Source of the DNA: Haloferula rosea
GTDB taxonomy: Bacteria; Verrucomicrobiota; Verrucomicrobiia; Verrucomicrobiales; Akkermansiaceae
Direction of reading: 5' to 3'
Assembly (NCBI RefSeq): GCF_016595525.1
Contig: NZ_JAENII010000001.1
Coordinates: forward strand, 523,603-587,602
Length of the DNA stretch: 64,000 nt
In this document: positions 60,201 through 64,000 of the stretch, in pieces
Position numbering within the stretch: position 1 is the first letter of the stretch
Layout of the letters: every line of letters begins with the position of its first letter
The notes under the pieces: generated by a model
The model's input: only the letters and a program-made list of their open reading frames with translations
The model's database searches: none
What the model was told of the DNA's origin: nothing
Program-made: the position numbers and the translations under genes

Positions 60201-61567
60201 AGGGTGCCGGTATTCAGTCCGGTCCGCACGCTCAGTGAAAAGTCCTCGCCATTTCCGCGGATGGAGGTGCCGGGGCGGTGCAGCGTGCGTCTTTCCCGGG
60301 TGCCTTGAATGACCTCGATTCGATTGGAGGCCAGTTGCCAGTCCTGCAGTCGGTTCGCCCAGTAGCCCGGCCCGGCCCAAGGGCGGTCGCTTGCACTGTT
60401 CCAGTTGTCGGTGAACGAACCGTCGGGCGACGACGAGGCCCAGAAATCGAGTCTGACGTTGTCGACCGACTGGAAGTTCGAGGAAGCTGACGGGTTGCTC
60501 CGGAACTGGACACCCAGGGTTTTTCCGACATGGGCGTCGAGGCTGCCCGCCTGGACGGCGAGGTGATAATGATCCCAGACGCCGGTGGTCGGAGACTTGA
60601 AATCATAAGTGCGGGTCGCCACGACCTGACGACTGCCTCCGTTGTCCACGTAAAGGTCGGCGGTCAGCACACGGCCTCCCGACAGTGTGCCGCGTTCGAG
60701 CACGAAATCATCGAGACGTGCGAAGCCCGAGCCGGAAAGGGGGCCACTGAAGGAAACGAACAGGCGCTTTCCGGCTGCGGATGCCGGAACCGGAGAGAAC
60801 ACGGCTTCGTCGGTCTGGTAGGTCGAGTCGACCTGGGACAGACTGGATTCGATGGTCTCAAGGATGGTGGGCGATCCGTTCGAGGTGTCATCGGAGGTGG
60901 TATAGATCGAGACTTGGATGCGTGCGGATAGGTCGTCCCAGCCGAAGGCATCCCGCCATTGGTAGGTGGCCCGGAAGGTGTCGCCGGTCGACAGCGTGTG
61001 GCCGGTGTCGATGCCAAAGAAGCGGTTGTTGCCAATGGCGATGACCGCATTCCTCGAGCCGTCCGGCGGTTGGGTGTTGGCCGGTCCGGTGCGGGTGGCC
61101 TCACCATTTTGGTCGGGTCCGGCCGCATTGAACCAATTGGGGGTTTGAGCGAAACTGCGGGAGTCGTTCGGGGAGGTATCGGCATTGAAATTGCCATTGA
61201 GAACCGCACCCCCGATCAGGGTTTCGATCGGAGCAAACGAACCGGTGGCCGACCCGCCCGAAAAGATCGAGGCATCGAAGCGCAGCGAGTAGGCAGCGCC
61301 TGTTTCCACCGTGTGCGATGTCATCTGGAAAAGCTCGTCGCTGTCCTCGAAGGTGAGCCGCCATCCGCCGTTTCCGAAGTCGGTGCCGTCGTTGATGACC
61401 TGCACACTGTTATCGTTGCCGCTCCAGCCGGGGGTCAGCGGATGGTTCACGGTTTGCCGGTCCACGCCGCTATTGATCTCACCGGATGGATTGATGATTT
61501 CGATCGGTGTGCCGAGTGCCCCACTTGCAAGGGCAACTCCGAGGAGGGGGATTTGGCGTGGATTCAT
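57278..61567 (-). CDS. Giant secreted PhoD-type alkaline phosphatase
   Basis: A 1,429-residue protein with a signal peptide (MNPRQIPLLGVALASGALG). The Met at 61567 is preferred; the frame is open to 61711 without a signal sequence. Two or three N-terminal beta-sandwich domains (about 20-640, with VDNGGSRQVVATRTY and a LamG-like part) precede a PhoD domain (about 690-1240). PhoD landmarks are VLLAHGDQIYEG, IPDDHDIYQGNLWG, KLVVSQSPMANV and FQLAGDQHLATLV, which bind the metals. PhoD enzymes hydrolyse phosphomono- and diesters and are often Tat-exported, but no twin-Arg motif is seen here. The C-terminal 120 residues show the KDPDGDGFSNDEEFQF and LLVETSTDLTSWAPV module shared with the other giant proteins. 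Probably surface phosphate scavenging. Confidence 0.82.
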   Translation of the reverse strand: MNPRQIPLLGVALASGALGTPIEIINPSGEINSGVDRQTVNHPLTPGWSGNDNSVQVINDGTDFGNGGWRLTFEDSDELFQMTSHTVETGAAYSLRFDASIFSGGSATGSFAPIETLIGGAVLNGNFNADTSPNDSRSFAQTPNWFNAAGPDQNGEATRTGPANTQPPDGSRNAVIAIGNNRFFGIDTGHTLSTGDTFRATYQWRDAFGWDDLSARIQVSIYTTSDDTSNGSPTILETIESSLSQVDSTYQTDEAVFSPVPASAAGKRLFVSFSGPLSGSGFARLDDFVLERGTLSGGRVLTADLYVDNGGSRQVVATRTYDFKSPTTGVWDHYHLAVQAGSLDAHVGKTLGVQFRSNPSASSNFQSVDNVRLDFWASSSPDGSFTDNWNSASDRPWAGPGYWANRLQDWQLASNRIEVIQGTRERRTLHRPGTSIRGNGEDFSLSVRTGLNTGTLGANSRSGFLIGGAPNVDWRGALLVSDGLGRDFGLFLGISGDGTLLIEDYSTGSLTALSSAGTTGFAQNTRLDLDAIYDDSSGSYQLILEAFDTSENSLGSTSTNVPSDRVLGAFGLLSHHGGSAATHWYDDFSGSGAALHPETDRHLAIVGAMHTLSKGTLKLTAQLSPVDVASTPPVALDVWNGSSWQQIATTPVDNTDNLSSYTATFSVTGWNDQVDQDYRIRVNVDGIDYSWQGTVRRDPVEKEEIVIASTTCQRITDGSLQNNGFDWTPVGMWQPHVQTYQNLSKHDPDVLLAHGDQIYEGQPTSPDKSSATNRQLDYLYKWNLWVLQVRDLTKDIPTIAIPDDHDIYQGNLWGEGGIATNNQNTGGYTEPASWVRMVERTQTSNLPDPDPYNPVQPAPDVAQGIKVYFTGLTYGRLGFAILEDRKFKTGGTNPPANPDDQFLLGDRQHAFLDEWNKDWGGQDVKLVVSQSPMANVRTHAGSGYNFFLNDKDTHGWPVHRRNEAWESWRTSRMFQLAGDQHLATLVQHGVQSPRDAGFSFTAPAIANFFPRAFDPVNNSNGTTTTVSPYAGDYFFDGVGTLPDGVTPNRSANDPHHFNILGAGNPPQYYGQSLGIDPVNLHDRGAGYAITRVRKSDRMITFECWPIHPDPDFPQTGGQFDDWPQTIRQTDNDGRVPTGYLTLVNSLWRNDPVVRVFDEADGSLVHAMRVRGNRYRPPVYDNSTTYRVEIAYDDETVSETRLGQTAAPFGPPAIHFFEALQPSIITGNQAILQWDVTAPSTLSIDQGVGDVVNLTVDGIGFLEVSPNANTTYTLTLNGGITADTTVLVFAGRAAWDAANFSAAELGDPEISGGDKDPDGDGFSNDEEFQFQADPRSAASTPQIEGTISESGGSLTVDFSSAYPLMPSAPQLLVETSTDLTSWAPVPSNSYEEIGRNNNPSDGTSQVVIRLDDSIQASPGRKFYRARWLLE

Positions 61568-61815
61568 GGGTTGGGTTTGCTTCCCAAAGTGACGTTCCGG
61601 ATCGGAGGTCGTCAAACCGGAACTCCCGGAAGGAGATCCCGTGCAATCCGTGGTTGCGAGAGTGATTCGCCCGATCCGCTGAGCCACCAGTGGGCGCGAC
61701 ACGGCCATCATGGCGTGCCGAGCCGCATCAGCAAAGAGGATCGAAGTCCCCCTCGCTCATGGCTCGATTATCCGCGGGCGGACCAAGGCCCCGGGTGACT
61801 GCCCGGGCTGTAGGC

Positions 61816-62583
61816 TCAGAGGCGTGGGATGGTGAGACCGCCATCGATCATGATGGTCTGACCGGTGGAGTAGGGGAAGTCGCGACGTGCGAGGGACGCC
61901 ACGGCCTTGCCGATGTCCTCGGGGAATCCCCATCGCGGGGTGACACAGAGTCCCTCTTCGATGAGTTTGTCGTATTTGTCGGTCACGCCGGAGGTCATGT
62001 CGGTCTTGGTAACGCCGGGGCGGACTTCGTAGACGGGGATTCCGAACTCGCCGAGCCGGGCGGCGAATAGCTGGGTGACCATGCCGAGGCCGGCTTTCGA
62101 GACGCAGTATTCTCCGCGGTTGGTGGAAACGACCGTCGCACTGATCGAGTTGACGTTGATGATGGTTCCTTCGAAAGCCGGGTCGGCTTCCTTTTGTTCG
62201 ATCAACCAGTTCGCCACTGCCTGTGTCAGGAAGTAGGGTCCTTCGAGGTTGATGCCCATGACACGGCGGTAGCTCTCCGGTGTGGTCTCCAGGACGTCCT
62301 TGCGTTCTGCAGGGGCGACACCGGCGTTGTTGACGAGAGCATTGAGGGATCCGAACTCAGTGCGGATCCGGTCGAGGATGGCCTTGCGGCCTTCTTCGGT
62401 GCCGACATCGCCCTGGCAGTAGAGGACGGCGGGTGCGCCGGCGGCCTTGATCTGGTCGAGGACTTCGGTGACTTGGTCTTCCGGGCGCATGCCGTTGATG
62501 GCGATGCGGTGGCCTTCCTTGGCGAGGGCGAGAGCGACGCCGAGGCCAATGCCTCGGGAACCGCCGGTGATGAGGGATGTCAT
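61816..62583 (-). CDS. Short-chain dehydrogenase/reductase (3-ketoacyl reductase-like)
   Basis: A 255-residue classical SDR. The cofactor motif TGGSRGIGLG is at residues 6-15, NNAGVA at about 87-92, and the catalytic Ser/Tyr/Lys set lies in VNSISATVVSTNRGEYCVSKAG (key part GEYCVSKAG). It closes with GQTIMIDGGLTIPRL. The family works on sugars, steroids or acyl-ACP; this one has no decisive substrate signature. It is followed upstream (on the same strand) by the Gfo/Idh/MocA gene, 187 bp away across a repeat array. The two could form a sugar-oxidising operon, although the array lies between them. Confidence 0.85.
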   Translation of the reverse strand: MTSLITGGSRGIGLGVALALAKEGHRIAINGMRPEDQVTEVLDQIKAAGAPAVLYCQGDVGTEEGRKAILDRIRTEFGSLNALVNNAGVAPAERKDVLETTPESYRRVMGINLEGPYFLTQAVANWLIEQKEADPAFEGTIINVNSISATVVSTNRGEYCVSKAGLGMVTQLFAARLGEFGIPVYEVRPGVTKTDMTSGVTDKYDKLIEEGLCVTPRWGFPEDIGKAVASLARRDFPYSTGQTIMIDGGLTIPRL

Positions 62584-62594
62584 GGTGATGGAAC

Positions 62595-62757
62595 GCGAGC
62601 TTCAGCTCGTCTTGGGGTTTGGGGTGCGAGCTGAAGCTCGCCCTGATGGAGCGTGAGGTTTGGCTTGCCTTGGCTTTGGGGGTGCGAGCTGAAGCTCGCC
62701 CTGATGGAGCGCGAGGTTTGGCTTGCCTTGGCTTTGGGGGTGCGAGCTGAAGCTCGC
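62595..62757. repeat. Array of short palindromic repeats in 58-bp tandem units
   Basis: GCGAGCTGAAGCTCGC occurs at 62626-62641, 62684-62699 and 62742-62757, exactly 58 bp apart, with nearly identical 42-bp spacers. An inverted copy (GCGAGCTTCAGCTCG) is at 62595-62609. Each copy is a near-perfect palindrome, so the array looks like a REP/BIME-type element in the non-coding gap between the SDR and Gfo/Idh/MocA genes. Confidence 0.85.
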
Positions 62758-62769
62758 GGTCCGATATTT

Positions 62770-63921
62770 TCAGGACTTCAGCTCGGGGATATCCAGCCAC
62801 TGGCGCTTCTCGGAGGACTCGATGCCCAGCTCAGCGAGTTGGACGCCCTTGGCACCTTCGAGGAGGTTGTATTCCCATGGCTCGTCGAGAACGACGTGGC
62901 GCAGGAACATCTCCCACTGGATCTTGAAGGCATTGTCGTAGGTTTCCTGCTCCGGAACCTTCTGCCAGCCGTCGAAGAAGTCGATGGGCTGCTTGATGTC
63001 GGGATTCCAGATCGGGCGTGGTGTGTTGCCGTAATGCTGGGTCCAGACGTCGCGCAGTCCGACGATGGCGGAGCCCTTGGTGCCGTCGACCTGCATGGTC
63101 AGGAGATCGTCGCGGCGAACGCGGACGTTCCATGACGAGTTGAAGTGGCAGATGATGCCGTTCTCGAGTTCGAAAGTACTATAGGCGGAGTCGTCGGCGG
63201 TGCACTTGTAGGCCTTGCCTTCCTCGTCGATGCGCTCGGGGATGTGGGTGGCGGCGAGGGTGGAGACGCTCTTCACCTTGCCGAAGAGATTGTCGATCAC
63301 GTAGCGCCAGTGGCAGAGCATGTCGACGATCATGCCGCCGCCGTCTTCCTTGCGGTAGTTCCATGAGGGGCGCTGCGGTGGGACGGTGTGACCTTCGAAG
63401 ACCCAGTAGCCGAACTCACCGCGGACGGACATGATCTCGCCGAAGAAGCCGTTTTCCTTGAGGCGCATGAATTTCACCAGTCCGGGAAGCCAGAGTTTGT
63501 CCTGCACGACTCCGTTCTTCACGCCAGCATCGCGGCAGATCTCATAGAGCTTGTAGGCATCCTCGGTTTTGATGGCCGTGGGCTTCTCGCAGTAGACGTG
63601 CTTGCCAGCGGCGGCAGCCTGCTTGACGGCATCGAAGCGGCGCAGCGTCGACTGGGCGTCGAAGTAGATCTCGTAGGCCGGGTCATTCATCACCGAGTCG
63701 AGGTCGGTGGTGTATTTTTCGACGCTGGTCTGCTCGATGAGTGCCTTGAGCTTGTTCTCGTTGCGGCCGACGAGGATGGGGTCGGGCATGATGGTCTCGG
63801 TCGGGGAGACCTTGACGCCGCCTTGCTTGATGATGGCGTCGATGGAACGGAGCAGGTGCTGGTTGGTGCCCATGCGTCCGGTGACGCCGTTCATGATGAT
63901 GCCGATTCGATGTGTTTTCAT
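62770..63921 (-). CDS. Gfo/Idh/MocA-family oxidoreductase
   Basis: A 383-residue NAD(P)-dependent oxidoreductase, typically acting on sugars, inositols or their derivatives. The Rossmann part has RIGIIMNGVTGRMGTNQH near the N-terminus in place of the usual GxGxxG (here GVTGRMG). The EKP motif (HVYCEKPTAI) is present at about 115, and the C-terminal domain has the ADDSAYSTFELENGI strand of the family. The N-terminal motif is a notable variant. PVC bacteria encode many paralogs of this family for polysaccharide breakdown. The gene is bracketed by palindromic repeats: one set ends 13 bp after its stop and another begins 16 bp before its start. Confidence 0.85.
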   Translation of the reverse strand: MKTHRIGIIMNGVTGRMGTNQHLLRSIDAIIKQGGVKVSPTETIMPDPILVGRNENKLKALIEQTSVEKYTTDLDSVMNDPAYEIYFDAQSTLRRFDAVKQAAAAGKHVYCEKPTAIKTEDAYKLYEICRDAGVKNGVVQDKLWLPGLVKFMRLKENGFFGEIMSVRGEFGYWVFEGHTVPPQRPSWNYRKEDGGGMIVDMLCHWRYVIDNLFGKVKSVSTLAATHIPERIDEEGKAYKCTADDSAYSTFELENGIICHFNSSWNVRVRRDDLLTMQVDGTKGSAIVGLRDVWTQHYGNTPRPIWNPDIKQPIDFFDGWQKVPEQETYDNAFKIQWEMFLRHVVLDEPWEYNLLEGAKGVQLAELGIESSEKRQWLDIPELKS

Positions 63922-63936
63922 AAGTTTCTAGGGGAG

Positions 63937-64000
63937 CGAAGGCTTCCAGCCTTCGGAGTGTTTCGGGTCAAAGGTTTTCAGGTCGAAGGCTGGAAGCCTT
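63937..64000. repeat. Inverted pair of palindromic repeats at the window edge
   Basis: CGAAGGCTTCCAGCCTTCG (63937-63955) and its reverse-complement form CGAAGGCTGGAAGCCTT (63984-64000, cut by the window end) face each other across 28 bp. Each is itself a near palindrome with an odd centre (TCC or GGA). This is the same architecture as the array at 62595-62757 but a different sequence. Confidence 0.75.

Noticed and set aside
1..64000. tRNA, rRNA, transposase, prophage or CRISPR array
   Set aside because: Reading both strands showed no T-arm/anticodon pattern, no transposase or integrase motif and no regularly spaced direct repeat with varying spacers. The 58-bp array at 62595 has identical spacers and palindromic units.

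Overview
The window is high-GC DNA (about 60% or more by eye, with AT-richer intergenic patches) that reads as the chromosome of a free-living, probably aquatic Verrucomicrobiota, most likely of the Verrucomicrobiales (Luteolibacter/Haloferula/Roseibacillus-like). This is an inference from family content: giant secreted proteins with autotransporter-associated beta-strand repeats and a DxDxDG-plus-beta C-terminal module, a DUF1080/beta-propeller/cytochrome c chimera, a multidomain sulfatase, and many secreted proteins without known domains. Shine-Dalgarno sequences are weak or absent before many genes. Several starts appear to be GTG or TTG (hisF, the SprT-like gene, eboC, the FAD oxidoreductase). 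No tRNA, rRNA, transposase, phage gene or CRISPR array was found.

Layout. 0-5.5 kb: small secreted and membrane proteins, a DUF3313-type lipoprotein, a secreted coiled-coil protein, hisF and a putative papain-like cysteine hydrolase. 5.5-20.6 kb: two paralogous ~1,700-1,800-residue secreted beta-strand-repeat proteins on the minus strand. Between them lie an FG-GAP/integrin-like protein, two small unknown genes that start back to back, and a MYG1-family DHH-type hydrolase. 20.8-26.7 kb: a small secreted protein, then a minus-strand group of a nitronate monooxygenase-like flavoprotein, NnrS and two radical SAM/SPASM proteins (NirJ/AhbC-like and TIGR04053-like), pointing to tetrapyrrole modification and NO/nitrite-related metabolism. 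27-28.7 kb: rpsB-tsf. 28.9-33.1 kb: a TgpA-like transglutaminase and DUF58 pair, and a SprT-like metalloprotein. 33.1-41.8 kb: the sulfatase and the DUF1080/cytochrome c protein, divergently arranged. 41.9-47 kb: envelope proteins, a lipoprotein lipase, a polysaccharide-export-like protein and a metallo-beta-lactamase-fold hydrolase.

47-56.5 kb holds the most interesting region. recN overlaps a methyltransferase gene, which overlaps a FAD oxidoreductase gene, followed by a type III polyketide synthase. Converging on these are genes recognised as ebo components: EboC (UbiA-type prenyltransferase), EboE, and further along EboB (TatD-type) with a small partner protein. A rhomboid protease, a DksA/TraR protein and a MEKHLA-domain protein are interspersed. 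Together they suggest that a phenolic or pyrone-type lipid is made by the PKS, then methylated, oxidised or reduced, possibly prenylated, and handed to the ebo export machinery.

56.8-64 kb: a small HTH-like protein, a 1,429-residue PhoD-type phosphatase carrying the same kind of C-terminal module as the other giant secreted proteins, a short-chain dehydrogenase and a Gfo/Idh/MocA oxidoreductase. The last gene is bracketed by two sets of short palindromic, BIME-like repeats.
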